This document shows positions 50,345 to 60,055 of a stretch of 64,000 bases of DNA, piece by piece. The notes beneath the pieces were generated by a model that was not told the DNA's origin, did no database searches, and was given only the letters and a program-made list of their open reading frames with translations. A program made the position numbers and the translations under genes. This DNA comes from Roseimaritima multifibrata (GTDB lineage: Bacteria; Planctomycetota; Planctomycetia; Pirellulales; Pirellulaceae): contig NZ_CP036262.1 in assembly GCF_007741495.1 (NCBI RefSeq), forward strand, positions 3,720,001 to 3,784,000. The letters are read 5' to 3'. Every line of letters begins with the position of its first letter. The first letter of the stretch is position 1.

Positions 50345-50583
50345 ATCCACCATGCCACCATGGTGGATTCCGCCATGCCCGAACCATACGCCTCTCTATA
50401 GTCAAGGTTGCCACAATAGCAACAATGTGGGTCGTTTTGAACAAGACACGAAACGCTTGGTTAAGCGTTTCGGCGATCCACAACTTCATGTTACCCAAGA
50501 CCGAGGGAGCGAAGGCAATACGAATCCGGGTGAAGCCGAAATAATCGGCTTATGTTTCAGCAGCCCGGTTGCTCATAGCAACC
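50345..50583. promoter_or_regulatory. Cluster of short hairpins in divergent intergenic region
   Basis: Between the divergent kinase and receiver genes lie several perfect stem-loops: atccaccatg/catggtggat (50345-50354, 50359-50368), cgaaacgctt/aagcgtttcg (50449-50458, 50463-50472), aagccga/tcggctt (50533-50539, 50545-50551) and ggttgct/agcaacc (50567-50573, 50577-50583). All have loops of 3-5 bases. They may be operators for regulators, or RNA structures of the leader in front of 50618. Their function is unknown. Confidence 0.5.
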
Positions 50584-50617
50584 AGGCCGCCAGTCACTAT
50601 CGTAAGGAGTAGGTGCG

Positions 50618-50671
50618 ATGTCGGTTTCGAGTAGGGATATCCAATTCAGATTTGCGAGGCGAGCACGATGA
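50618..50671 (+). CDS. Possible 17-aa leader peptide coupled to receiver gene
   Basis: A 17-codon frame, MSVSSRDIQFRFARRAR, starts at 50618 behind a strong AAGGAG ribosome-binding site at about 50604-50609. Its TGA overlaps the ATG of the receiver gene (ATGA at 50668-50671). The receiver gene has no SD of its own at proper distance except within this frame. It may act by translational coupling; conservation is untested. Confidence 0.45.
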   Translation: MSVSSRDIQFRFARRAR

Positions 50672-51090
50672 GCAAACGACTACTATTTGCCGAGAGTGAC
50701 TCGACACTGGCCGAAATTTACAGCCGGTACTATTCAAATCATGGATACGAGGTCGATACGGCGCAAGACGTTATGGAATGTCTGGAAAAACTTCACAAGA
50801 CCGACGTGTTAATCCTTGAGCTCGGGCTGCCACGGTTCGGCGAGTATGGCGCAGATGACGTCTTGTCACACATCCGGACGCATTCACAGATTTCGGACAT
50901 TCCGGTCGTGCTAGTCACCAGCGAGAATTCACGCGAGTGGCTTTCGAGGCTCGCGGTGCCTCCGGTTGTCGAATGTTTGCAGAAGCCATTTCGATTAGCG
51001 GCGTTGCTTGACGTGGTGCGGGTCGCTAGTCGATCCCAATTTTATCCGGCGTGTTCACGTGTCGGATTTTCGGCCGCAACCGTGGGCTAG
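50668..51090 (+). CDS. Receiver-like protein with Asp-to-Glu substitution
   Basis: A 140-residue single receiver domain. The acidic pocket (FAESDSTL), the Thr switch (VLVTSEN) and the Lys (LQKPFRL) are kept. The phospho-accepting Asp is replaced by Glu51 in VLILELGLPRFGE (codon gag). There is no output domain. Such a protein could be locked in an active-like state or serve as a non-phosphorylated binding partner. It starts within the ATGA overlap of a putative leader peptide and lies 34 bases before another receiver gene. Confidence 0.85.
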   Translation: MSKRLLFAESDSTLAEIYSRYYSNHGYEVDTAQDVMECLEKLHKTDVLILELGLPRFGEYGADDVLSHIRTHSQISDIPVVLVTSENSREWLSRLAVPPVVECLQKPFRLAALLDVVRVASRSQFYPACSRVGFSAATVG

Positions 51091-51124
51091 CGTCCAATGA
51101 CTGATTGATTTATCGGAGGTAAAC

Positions 51125-51505
51125 ATGACGATTCGCTTATTGATCGCGGAAGATCATGACATGGTCCGCGAGGGATTGCGGATCACGTTTGAGGAAACGG
51201 ATATCGACGTGGTCGGGGAAGCAACAACCGGCAGCGGAGCGGTTCGCCTAGCAAAACACGAAGAAGCGAATGTGTTGCTGCTGGACATTCAGATGCCCAG
51301 CGGCGACGGTTTTTACGTTTTGCAACAAGTCAAATTGGTAAATCCGAAACTGGCGGTATTGTTCTATTCGCAGCATGAAAGGCCGGACTACATGGATCGC
51401 GCCCATGCGCTCGGTGCGAGTGGATACCTGACCAAACGCGCCCGTGCGGAGGAACTGATAGACGCTGTACGAAGAGCGGGAAGGGGGGAGGATCTCTGGG
51501 GATAA
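51125..51505 (+). CDS. Single-domain response regulator (receiver only)
   Basis: A 126-residue protein resembling the NarL/FixJ receiver (IAEDHDMVREGLRITFEETD) with phospho-accepting Asp54 in NVLLLDIQMPSGDG, the Ser switch LFYSQHE and the Lys in YLTKRAR. It ends right after the receiver (RRAGRGEDLWG), without the LuxR-type HTH its relatives have. A TCGGAGG sequence precedes the ATG. The downstream kinase starts 57 bases later, so it may be that kinase's target or phosphate sink. Confidence 0.9.
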   Translation: MTIRLLIAEDHDMVREGLRITFEETDIDVVGEATTGSGAVRLAKHEEANVLLLDIQMPSGDGFYVLQQVKLVNPKLAVLFYSQHERPDYMDRAHALGASGYLTKRARAEELIDAVRRAGRGEDLWG

Positions 51506-51562
51506 GAACCGAGGAATTGTGAATTATGAAACAAACAGCTAACGACAAATGGAGAAGCCGCA

Positions 51563-52642
51563 GTGGCCACCAACGAAGAAAATCGGCTTAGATCAATTGT
51601 CGAAACAGCGGTCGACGGAATCATTACGATCAACGCACGAGGGATAATTGACAGCTTCAATGCTGCTGCCGAACAGATATTCGGATTCGCGGCTGACGAA
51701 GTAATCGGGAAAAACGTCTCGGTGTTGATGCCCGCCCCCTACAAAGCTGCACATGACGACTATTTGGCCAACTATATCGCCACGGGGGAAAAGAAGATCA
51801 TTGGCGTCGGCCGCGAAGTGGTTGGTCGCCGCAAAGATCATAGCAAATTCCCGATGCGTCTTGCGGTAGGAGAATTTTGGCTTGGTGATCAGCGTATGTT
51901 CACGGGAGTGGTCCACGACTTGACCGAACAGAAACAAGCCGAAGAAAGGGCGGTGCGTTCCGAACGATTGGCAGCCATGGGGCAGATGCTTTCAGCTCTC
52001 ACACACGAGAGTCGCAATGCACTTCAGCTCACGCAAGCCAATTTGGAACTACTGGGCATGGAACTGGAGAATCATCCGGAAGCGCTTCATTACGTGTCAC
52101 GGATTCAATGCACTCAAAATCGGATCAAACGGCTTTTCGAAGAATTGCGTGACTTCGCCGCTCCAATGTCACTCGATCTGGACAAGTGCAACTTAGGTCG
52201 TATCGTCGCGCAAGTTCTTAACGAACTGTCGCCGCTCCATTCACACAAAAAGATTTGCCTCAGTGAACAGGCCGACCTTGTCGATTTGCACTGCACGGCC
52301 GATCCGTTCCGCATGCATCAGGTGTTTCGTAACCTCCTAGAAAACTCGATTGCAGCATGCCCTGACGTTGTTTCGATCCAAGCGAACTGGTCGCATACGG
52401 AGCTTGACAATCGCCCGGCCCTGCGTCTGTCACTCAGCGACAACGGCCCCGGCCTCACGCCCGAACAGCGCAAGAAAGTCTTTGAACCGTTCTTCACCAC
52501 AAAAACCAAGGGGACGGGACTTGGGCTAGCCATCACCAAACGGATTATCGAATCACACCGCGGCCAGATCAGGCTTGGGAACAACCGAAGCACAGGAGCC
52601 GAGTTTGTCATTACCTTGCCCCGCCAAATCACATGTGCGTAA
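51563..52642 (+). CDS. FixL-like PAS sensor histidine kinase
   Basis: A 359-residue soluble protein starting at GTG with GGAG 10 bases upstream. One PAS domain (residues about 8-125) follows FixL closely: NVSVLMPAPYKAAHDDYLAN with His64 at the haem-ligand position, then GEKKIIGVGREVVGRR keeping the distal Arg. The FixL Arg206 equivalent is Asn here. The kinase core has MGQMLSALTHESRNALQ (His148), an N-box RNLLENSIAA, DNGPGL and FFTTKTKGTGLGLAITK. It probably senses oxygen, NO or another haem ligand; haem binding is inferred. Confidence 0.92.
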   Translation: MATNEENRLRSIVETAVDGIITINARGIIDSFNAAAEQIFGFAADEVIGKNVSVLMPAPYKAAHDDYLANYIATGEKKIIGVGREVVGRRKDHSKFPMRLAVGEFWLGDQRMFTGVVHDLTEQKQAEERAVRSERLAAMGQMLSALTHESRNALQLTQANLELLGMELENHPEALHYVSRIQCTQNRIKRLFEELRDFAAPMSLDLDKCNLGRIVAQVLNELSPLHSHKKICLSEQADLVDLHCTADPFRMHQVFRNLLENSIAACPDVVSIQANWSHTELDNRPALRLSLSDNGPGLTPEQRKKVFEPFFTTKTKGTGLGLAITKRIIESHRGQIRLGNNRSTGAEFVITLPRQITCA

Positions 52643-52719
52643 CCACGACTGAAGTTCAGCGTTCACGGAACGAAAAGCAATTGCACACTGTTGTGTTCAG
52701 ATTTGATTCATTAGACGGG

Positions 52720-53002
52720 GAATTCTTCGCACAGAGAATTTTGGGCTTCCCATTTCAGGAAGCACGATCTAACTCGGTTGACACTTGGCGTTGGACGCAA
52801 CGAAGAAATCATTGCAAACGTGTACGACGAAAATCATGAACAGATGAACCGATCGATTGCGTTGGTCATCGGAACCGCGGAAATCCTAGGACCCAAGATC
52901 GGCATCTGCAATTAGCCGCCAAGCGACTACCCCAAACTTACCCAAATTTCAGTACAGCAAGGCATCGATGGGTTGTCGATGAAACCTAATGTGATCGGAA
53001 GG
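52720..53002 (+). pseudogene. Decayed C-terminal fragment of PEP synthase
   Basis: A reading frame with matches to the end of pyruvate,water dikinase: DLTRLTLGVGRNEEIIANVY, then DENHEQMNRSIALVIGTAEI, PKIGICN, a TAG at 52913-52915, and PPSDYPKLTQISVQQGIDGL. The family expects ...GICGQAPSDYP.. and NDLTQLTLGVDRD at these places. The CAG codon has become TAG, and the GxND part lies in a shifted frame (QRILGFPFQEA before DLTR). The upstream ~450 residues are gone, so this is a clear remnant gene. Confidence 0.8.
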
Positions 53003-53339
53003 ATGCCCATGCATGTTTGGGATTTCGAAAAGATAATATCCGTCATTTCACGCCGCCAAAAGCTCAAACGAGCACGGTCAGTGTTGCCAAGGAACGGTTT
53101 GGCATGGCATGGAAAACGACTAAGCGGAAAACCACGTAGGCGTTCGGACATTAACGCTTCACGAACTTCTAATCTCGCGACCATTACGGCAGGAATATGT
53201 AGGCACGGAGTCGGCTGGATCATTCAAAAAATCATTCTCGATCTGGAGGACCTATCGAAATCGCTGGCATGAAGATTGCGTGGATCCAAAATCAAGAAAA
53301 ATGAAGGCTAGTTTCCCACTCACACCATTGCTTACTGAG
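53003..53339. other. Gap after the PEP-synthase remnant
   Basis: A frame from 52973 to 53272 continues past the remnant but encodes no recognisable protein. It includes no clear hairpin. The desaturase start lies at its end. Confidence 0.4.
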
Positions 53340-54413
53340 ATGTCGCACACCCCCCCAACTACAGCAAATCAAACCAACCGATTTACCACCGATGCGAGGG
53401 AGATCGTTAAGGATCTCTCATACCACAATCCGTTTATCTACTGGTTTGATTTCCTGGTCAGTCTGTCGATCGGCTACGGTTTTGCGGCGGCCTATTTAAA
53501 TGCCACGCTATTTTCAGCAGAGCAACTTGTTTGCCTTCTCGTAGCCTCTTTCGCACTCTACCGTGTGGCCTCTTTCATGCACGAAATCGTGCATTTCCGA
53601 TCAGGTGAAATGAAATGGTTTCGCCTAGTGTGGAATGTGATCGCGGGTATCCCGATGCTGACTCCGACGTTTTTTTACCAGAGTCACAATGATCACCACA
53701 ACGCAAGGCACTACGGTACGGAACACGACGGCGAATACTTACCGCTCGGGACCGGAAACGTCAGCGAAATCGCTCTGTTTCTTTTGCAAATCCTTCTTCA
53801 GCCAATCTTTGTGACTTTGCGTTTCCTGTTGGCTCCATTCTCTTTCCTACATCCGCGGCTGCGACAATGGACCTTGGAGCATGCGTCCTCGTTCGTAATT
53901 GATTTCCGCTATCGGAGAAAAATACCGAGAAACGCGCCGCTAATGTCTTGGGCCGCTATGGATTTATTGTGCAGCCTTCGCGCCTGGGCGATCTTCGCAT
54001 TCATTTTGGCAGGCGTGACCGACTGGACACGCATCCCCCAACTTTACGCCTTGGCCACACTCGCACTCGGGTGGAATCATATTCGGACGCTGTCGGCTCA
54101 TCGATACCTAACCGAAGGACATCGAGTATCGCACGCCGTCCAAGTGATTGACTCCACCAACATCACAGGCGTACCAATCCTTACCGAGTTACTCTTTCCG
54201 CTGGGGATGCGGTACCACGCGTTGCACCACCTTTTCCCTTATTTGCCGTACCACAACCTCGGAATTGCCCATCGGCGTTTAATGAATCAATTGCCCGCCA
54301 ATTCGCCCTACCGAGCGACGGTTTACCCGAGTTGGTTTGCTGTGATCAGCGAACTGGTGCGGAGTCCGGAGGGGGAGGTTGGGATGTTGATGAGTGAAGG
54401 AGTGAAGGAGTGA
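53340..54413 (+). CDS. Membrane fatty-acid desaturase
   Basis: A 357-residue protein from the ATG at 53340; in-frame starts at 53280 (GTG) and 53301 are possible. It has several membrane helices and three histidine boxes of membrane di-iron desaturases: HEIVHF, HNDHHN and HALHHLFP. It introduces a double bond (or hydroxyl) into lipid acyl chains. The stop codon lies inside the third unit of the octamer tandem array, so the last residues (MSEGVKE) are repeat-encoded. It stands with lipid-related genes such as cls and pmtA-like. Confidence 0.9.
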   Translation: MSHTPPTTANQTNRFTTDAREIVKDLSYHNPFIYWFDFLVSLSIGYGFAAAYLNATLFSAEQLVCLLVASFALYRVASFMHEIVHFRSGEMKWFRLVWNVIAGIPMLTPTFFYQSHNDHHNARHYGTEHDGEYLPLGTGNVSEIALFLLQILLQPIFVTLRFLLAPFSFLHPRLRQWTLEHASSFVIDFRYRRKIPRNAPLMSWAAMDLLCSLRAWAIFAFILAGVTDWTRIPQLYALATLALGWNHIRTLSAHRYLTEGHRVSHAVQVIDSTNITGVPILTELLFPLGMRYHALHHLFPYLPYHNLGIAHRRLMNQLPANSPYRATVYPSWFAVISELVRSPEGEVGMLMSEGVKE

Positions 54414-54852
54414 AGGAGTGAAGGAGTGAAGGAGTGAAGGAGTGAAGGAGTGAAGGAGTGAAGGAGTGAAGGAGTGAAGGAGTGAAGGAGTGAAGGAGTG
54501 AAGGAGTGAAGGAGTGAAGGAGTGAAGGAGTGAAGGAGTGAAGGAGTGAAGGTGTGAAGGTGTGAAGGTGTGAAGGTGTGAAGGTGTGAAGGTGTGAAGG
54601 TGTGAAGGTGTGAAGGTGTGAAGGTGTGAAGGTGTGAAGGTGTGAAGGTGTGAAGGTGTGAAGGTGTGAAGGTGTGAAGGTGTGAAGGTGTGAAGGTGTG
54701 AAGGTGTGAAGGTGTGAAGGTGTGAAGGTGTGAAGGTGTGAAGGTGTGAAGGTGTGAAGGTGTGAAGGTGTGAAGGTGTGAAGGTGTGAAGGTGTGAAGG
54801 TGTGAAGGTGTGAAGGTGTGAAGGTGTGAAGGTGTGAAGGTGTGAAGGTGTG
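54392..54852. repeat. Octanucleotide tandem array, two homogeneous blocks
   Basis: Twenty perfect units of GAGTGAAG (54392-54551) are followed by 37 perfect units of GTGTGAAG (54552-54847) and a partial unit. The whole block is pure; the two halves differ by a single base per unit. It overlaps the desaturase stop and ends 28 bases before the stop of the convergent hybrid kinase. An open frame through it on the minus strand (HTFTPSHL repeats) is a by-product of the repeat. Confidence 0.97.
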
Positions 54853-54879
54853 GGCCGTTTTGGTTGCTCGTTCCGGATC

Positions 54880-57800
54880 TTATTTTGGTTTTCGGTTTTG
54901 TGCGATTAACGCCGCGACCATTTGCATCAAGCGGGGGCCGTCGATTGGTTTCGGGAAATACTCGTCGCAGCCCATTGCGATGCACGATTCTCGTTCGCCT
55001 TCCATTGCATCCGCCGTTAGTGCAATGATCGGCGTCGAAATTCCTTCGGCCCGGATTGCCGCAACCGCCTCGCGCCCCGACATCACAGGCATTTGCATAT
55101 CCATCAGGATAAGTTTGAATGGTTTACCGTCGCGCCCGGATCGCAACACCGCTTCGACCGCTTGCAGACCGTTTTCGACGATCGTGACATCGGCGCCACA
55201 TTTTTCTAAGAAGTACTTCCCGACTTGCCATACATCGCGCCGATCATCTGCCAGCAGAATGCGTGAATGAATCCGAGGGTATTTCCTCTCGTTCGGTTCC
55301 GGAGCGGGCCGCGACTGCCCCTCTGCCTCCGCTTCACTGGTGATCTCGGTATCCGATTGTGACAGGGGAAGGACGAGTGTGAAGCGACTTCCTTTGCCCA
55401 GTCGACTGTCAGCGAAAATCGTTCCCCCCATTCCTTCGGCCAGTCGTTTACTAATGCTGAGGCCCAGACCGGTGCCGCCAAATTTTCGAGTGGTCTGTTT
55501 ATTCGCTTGGCTGAAGGGTTGGAATAGACGTTCCATCTGCTTGGGTGAAATTCCGATCCCGGTGTCGACAACCGAAATTTCCAAACGACTCCCCGCGACA
55601 TTGTGGTTTACAACGGTGCTAACCGTCACTTCACCAGATTCGGTAAACTTAAGTGCATTGCTGATCAGGTTGACCAGAATCTGACGCACCCGAACTTCAT
55701 CGGCCGTAATCTCCGCTGGAAGCTGTGTTGCATAGGTGAATCGTAGGGCAAGCTTCGAATCATGCGACCGGTTGGACATCAACGATTCGATATCCGCCAT
55801 GACGCGGCGAATGTCGACACGTTGCTGGTCAAAACGCAATTTCCCCGCTTCGATTTTGGAAAGGTCCAGAATGTCGTTCAGAAGCGCCAGTAGATACGTC
55901 CCATTGCGTTTGATCGTGTCGACTTTTTCAAGGTAGTCAGGATGATCCGATTCGCTTCGTAGGATGTCCGCGAAACCAAGCACCGCGGTCAGCGGCGTGC
56001 GCAGCTCATGAGACATAGTTGCAAGGAACGAATTCTTAGCTTCGTTGGCACGCTGACTTGCCGCGTTCGCTTCCAGCAACGCATTCTGAGCGGTCATTTG
56101 ATCGGTGATATCGTGCTGCACCCCGACAAAATTGCGTACGGTACCATTTGCATCCAAGACGGGTGTGATCTGCAAATCGTTCCAGAACTGGCTTCCATCT
56201 TTCCGATAGTTCAAGATCGTCGCGCGAACCGCTTCGCCGCGATTAACCGCTGCCCGAATCTTCTTAACCGTTTCGGGATCGGTCTGCTCTCCCTGCAAGA
56301 ATTTACAATTTTTCCCAAGCACTTCGTCACGCTCGTATCCGGTCAGCGATAGAAAACCTCGGTTGGCGTAGGTGATCGGATTGTCTTCCTGCGAGGGGTC
56401 CGAGATCACAATCCCATTGACCGCAGATTCGATCGCCAGCTGTTGAAGACTGATTTCCGTCTGAGCGTCGGTCAGCGATGAAATATCAATCAAAGTCAGC
56501 ACGATCCCGCGTGTTGTGTCACCGCTCTGATACGGCAAAATGCGAAGCAGGTAAGGCGTTCCACTTCGATCGCGGACCGTCAGTTCACGTTCTTGTTGAT
56601 CCTGAAGAACCGTCTGCAGATCGTCCAACAGGTTCGGATGGTTTAAGACGTGAGCGAACTGCTCCATTGACCGCCCCGTATCGTGCTGCTCCAGGCGAAA
56701 GACACGAGCGATTTCAGGCGTGAAACGACGAATGTAAAGCCCGTCGTCTAAGAAAATCACACCGACTCGAGTCGTCGCCAGCAAATTGTCCATATCATCG
56801 TTTGCCTGCGCCAGTTCCTCCACTCGTCGCTGGTGTTCAGCGTTGACGGTGTAGAGTTCCTCATTGACGCTGTGCAATTCTTCATTGGTGCTCTGCAGTT
56901 CCTCATTCGAGGCGATCAATTCTTCATTGGAGGCCTGCAGTTCTTCGTTCGAGGTTTCCATTTCCTCGATGGTCGCTTGAAGATTCTCCTGCGAAAACTG
57001 CAATTGAGACTCAAGGGACTCTACTCGCGATTGATCATATTCTTGTTGCGAATGGTCAGCGAGCGATTCGACACGGGGCGTTGCTTCGACTCCCGCGGTG
57101 AACTCGATCAAGACATTGCATGGTCGGCTGGAATCATCGTTCAGCGGTTCCACTGCGATACAGATCGACTCCAACGCCGCATCTCCAGTGAACACCGTTG
57201 ATGCGTAGCGGACGGTGGTTCGCTTTGTAACAGCTTGATGCCATGCCGATGCGATCGACGATTTCAGGGATTCATGGATCATTTCAAGAAGAAGATTCGA
57301 AGGCCTTCCACGCCGCGGTCGCAAGAACCGCTCCGCATCTCCGAACAGGTGCAACATCTCGCCAGTTTCGCTAACCAAAATACTACATCCTAGTTTTTTG
57401 GCATGCAGTTCCTCGTAGACTCGCATCATCCCCGCATCGATCCGATTGCTTTTAGGCGGAGTTGGTGCCAGCGTTGCGTAAGGGAGTTTTTCGCTGTGCC
57501 GGTTGACCATCATTTCGGTCGCAACAGGTAGGCGGACGTCTCGACGTTTGGAGAAAATTCGCCAGCGTTTATCGATCGGATGAAATTCGTCAACCAGTTC
57601 GCCCGGAGTCTCACTGGGGCCGAGAAACAAAAGCCCATCTGCTTTCAATGCAAAGTGAAACATCGAAAGTGCTTTCTTTTGCGCCACAGGTTGAAGATAG
57701 ATCAACATGTTGCGACAGGTCACCAGATCCATCTGTGTGAAAGGCGCATCATTGAGAAGATTGTGTGTCGCAAAGACGACCCGATTTCGAATGTCACGAT

Positions 57801-58989
57801 CGATCTGATAGCCATCCGACGTCTGCATAAAGTACCGCTCAAGTCTTTCCGGGGACAACTCGCGCAGTGCTTCCGCTGAATAGACCCCCTTGCCGGCTAA
57901 ATTCAAGGAACCGCTATGAGCGTCGGTGGCAAAAATCTTGTAGTCCAAAGAGATATTCTGTTTACGAATCTCCTCGTCCAAAAGGATCGCAATGGAATAT
58001 GCCTCCTCACCGCTGGCACAGGCCGCAACCCAGATCCGCAGCATCTCGCCCGAATTTGTTCGGCCAAGCCAATTAGAAATCACATGCGTACGGAGCGATT
58101 CAAAGGCCTCTGAATCACGGAAAAATTTCGTCACACCAATCAGCAGATCTTTGTATAGCTCATTTAATTCGTCTTCGTCCCGCGTCAATCGTTTAACGTA
58201 TTCACCCAGGTTCTTCAGCCCCGCTAATTGAACTCGGCGATGAATTCGCCTTCCAACCGTACTCGATTTGTACTGTGCAAAATCGAGCGAACTTTTGCGA
58301 TGCAGTAGATGAAGGATTTGAGCTTCCTCTTCCATGCTTCCGAAAGCGAGATCTTCTTCCGCCAGTTTCTCCCGAGAGATCCCTTCCTGGGTGTACCGAA
58401 CCAACGCCTCTGCAATCGCTGCGGGAGGCAAGACCAGATCGACCGCCCCGGTTTCCCGAGCACTATGCGGCATCCCATCGAACTTGGCGGAAGCGTCGTC
58501 TTGCACGATCACCAATCCGCCCGCGTCGTGAAGGTCGGTCACCCCACGCGAGCCATCGCTTCCGGTTCCCGACAGGACAACGCCAATGGAGCGGCGGCCG
58601 ACATCGTTCGCCAACGAACGAAAGAAGGTGTCGATGGGGTGGACAAGAGAACGATCCGAGCTCCGTTCGGTTAGCAACAACTTGCCGCCACTGATGACCA
58701 TTTCCATCTTCGCCGGAATCAGATAAATACAGTTTGGCTGGACCTGAACTCCGTCATCAATTCGGTGGACGGGTATGCTGGTTTGCCGCCTCAGCAATTC
58801 TTCCATGTGGCTTTTGAAATCGGGCGACAGATGCTGAATGACAACAAAAGCCATCCCGCTGTCCGCAGGCATGGCACGGAAAAAGGCCTCCAAAGCCTCC
58901 AAACCGCCTGCCGACGCCCCCACTCCGACAATATGAAGCTCCCGGCCCGTTCCCTCGGTGTCGGTCGAATTGTCGTGCATCGATTCCAT
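54880..58989 (-). CDS. CheB-CheR-PAS hybrid histidine kinase with receiver
   Basis: A 1369-residue protein from the ATG at 58989. In order it has: a CheB methylesterase domain with [12 protein letters not shown] (Ser), IQHLSPD (His) and GTGSDGSRG (Asp); a CheR methyltransferase domain ([28 protein letters not shown]-like [11 protein letters not shown]); a long coiled coil ([20 protein letters not shown]); two PAS domains, of which the second matches the LOV-like pattern [14 protein letters not shown]; HisKA ([16 protein letters not shown]); HATPase; and a C-terminal receiver ([15 protein letters not shown]). It is a cytoplasmic sensor of unknown input. The CheB and CheR parts may act in signalling rather than chemotaxis. 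Confidence 0.92.
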   Translation of the reverse strand: MESMHDNSTDTEGTGRELHIVGVGASAGGLEALEAFFRAMPADSGMAFVVIQHLSPDFKSHMEELLRRQTSIPVHRIDDGVQVQPNCIYLIPAKMEMVISGGKLLLTERSSDRSLVHPIDTFFRSLANDVGRRSIGVVLSGTGSDGSRGVTDLHDAGGLVIVQDDASAKFDGMPHSARETGAVDLVLPPAAIAEALVRYTQEGISREKLAEEDLAFGSMEEEAQILHLLHRKSSLDFAQYKSSTVGRRIHRRVQLAGLKNLGEYVKRLTRDEDELNELYKDLLIGVTKFFRDSEAFESLRTHVISNWLGRTNSGEMLRIWVAACASGEEAYSIAILLDEEIRKQNISLDYKIFATDAHSGSLNLAGKGVYSAEALRELSPERLERYFMQTSDGYQIDRDIRNRVVFATHNLLNDAPFTQMDLVTCRNMLIYLQPVAQKKALSMFHFALKADGLLFLGPSETPGELVDEFHPIDKRWRIFSKRRDVRLPVATEMMVNRHSEKLPYATLAPTPPKSNRIDAGMMRVYEELHAKKLGCSILVSETGEMLHLFGDAERFLRPRRGRPSNLLLEMIHESLKSSIASAWHQAVTKRTTVRYASTVFTGDAALESICIAVEPLNDDSSRPCNVLIEFTAGVEATPRVESLADHSQQEYDQSRVESLESQLQFSQENLQATIEEMETSNEELQASNEELIASNEELQSTNEELHSVNEELYTVNAEHQRRVEELAQANDDMDNLLATTRVGVIFLDDGLYIRRFTPEIARVFRLEQHDTGRSMEQFAHVLNHPNLLDDLQTVLQDQQERELTVRDRSGTPYLLRILPYQSGDTTRGIVLTLIDISSLTDAQTEISLQQLAIESAVNGIVISDPSQEDNPITYANRGFLSLTGYERDEVLGKNCKFLQGEQTDPETVKKIRAAVNRGEAVRATILNYRKDGSQFWNDLQITPVLDANGTVRNFVGVQHDITDQMTAQNALLEANAASQRANEAKNSFLATMSHELRTPLTAVLGFADILRSESDHPDYLEKVDTIKRNGTYLLALLNDILDLSKIEAGKLRFDQQRVDIRRVMADIESLMSNRSHDSKLALRFTYATQLPAEITADEVRVRQILVNLISNALKFTESGEVTVSTVVNHNVAGSRLEISVVDTGIGISPKQMERLFQPFSQANKQTTRKFGGTGLGLSISKRLAEGMGGTIFADSRLGKGSRFTLVLPLSQSDTEITSEAEAEGQSRPAPEPNERKYPRIHSRILLADDRRDVWQVGKYFLEKCGADVTIVENGLQAVEAVLRSGRDGKPFKLILMDMQMPVMSGREAVAAIRAEGISTPIIALTADAMEGERESCIAMGCDEYFPKPIDGPRLMQMVAALIAQNRKPK

Positions 58990-59016
58990 GTTCGTTACAG
59001 TTAGGGGATTCGCCAA

Positions 59017-59528
59017 AATTTACAACAAGAAGCGTCCGGCGTCTTCCCACCAATCCCTGCCATTTATCGCAGATCGATGCAGAACATGTGTCCGTGCGGG
59101 GGGACTTGCCAGTGCCCCTCAACCTTACCAGAAGCGTCAAGTGGACACAGGAAGCCCTACGAAGATATTTCCGCCCAACGGTGATACCCAAAAGCGTTCC
59201 GACATCGCTGCTAAATTTCCATTGTCAATGCATTTATTAAACGCAAATAGGGTGCCAAACGACACACCCCACAGCGACGCCCGCCCCTCGGTTAGACGTA
59301 CAGATTGCATCCACCCAAGCGGTCGATCGACGTATCATCCGTCGACTTTCGGGTACCGAACGAACGTTAACAAGGCGAACGTGTAACGCTTCGACAACCA
59401 AGCCCGTCGATGCTTGCTCGCGGAAAAATGGTACGGCAGTTGCGTACACAGTTTCATCGATGTCGCGAATCCTTCCGCTGGATTTAGCGGACGCGACTTA
59501 CCAATGTATTTTGCACAGGAATATAACG
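59017..59528. other. Intergenic region, no gene recognised
   Basis: About 510 bases between divergent genes with no supported frame and no repeat seen. AGGA just upstream of 59529 serves the next gene. Confidence 0.5.
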
Positions 59529-60002
59529 ATGAACCGGAAACCTGAGACCACGTTGACTGATAATCAACCAAGCCAACCTGAATGGACCGACGAAGCTTGG
59601 ACGAAAGTAAAATCAGCCATCGTTGAGAAATGGCCCCATCTGGACGAACGGGATGTCGAGTCGGTTCCGTGCGACGTATACCAGATCGAGGATTTTCTCG
59701 CTGAGTTCACAAACGCGTCCGCGGACGAGATTCAGTCCGTCGTTCGAGAATTCGCTCCCTCTCCATCGGTTTTCCGCAGAGCAAGTCACTTGGGCGAACA
59801 GGTCGGCGATCAAGTCGGTCCTCCCGTTCATTCAGCGATTGAACGGGTTCAGTACGAAGTGGATGAGCATCGTGGAACGGTCGGCGGAGTGATTTTTGTG
59901 ACCGGACTTGCTCTGGGAGTCCTAGCCGCGACCGCATTCTTTAAATCGCGACCTCAACCGTCCCCGATGGAGTCCTACCTGCCACATCGATGGCGTGCGT
60001 AA
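59529..60002 (+). CDS. CsbD-like stress protein with C-terminal membrane helix
   Basis: A 157-residue protein from the ATG at 59529 (AGGA upstream). Its first half has a CsbD-like pattern (WTKVKSAIVEKWPHLDERDV, then DVYQIEDFLAEFTNAS). The middle is amphipathic, and a hydrophobic helix lies near residues 115-135 (GVIFVTGLALGVLAATAFF), followed by a short basic tail. CsbD-type proteins are stress-induced and of unknown mechanism. The fusion to a membrane helix is not usual. It is followed 54 bases later by a DUF883-like gene. Confidence 0.75.
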   Translation: MNRKPETTLTDNQPSQPEWTDEAWTKVKSAIVEKWPHLDERDVESVPCDVYQIEDFLAEFTNASADEIQSVVREFAPSPSVFRRASHLGEQVGDQVGPPVHSAIERVQYEVDEHRGTVGGVIFVTGLALGVLAATAFFKSRPQPSPMESYLPHRWRA

Positions 60003-60055
60003 GAGCTTCCATTAATTCAATGTCAGCCCCAATTAATCCAACAAGGATCCATCCG

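Noticed and set aside
54392-54852. CRISPR array
   Set aside because: The 8-base units have no spacers and no cas genes are nearby.
54323-54985. A 220-codon minus-strand open frame through the tandem array
   Set aside because: It is an open frame caused by the 8-base repeat (HTFTPSHL and HSFTPSLL units) and has no non-repeat domain; it overlaps two real genes.
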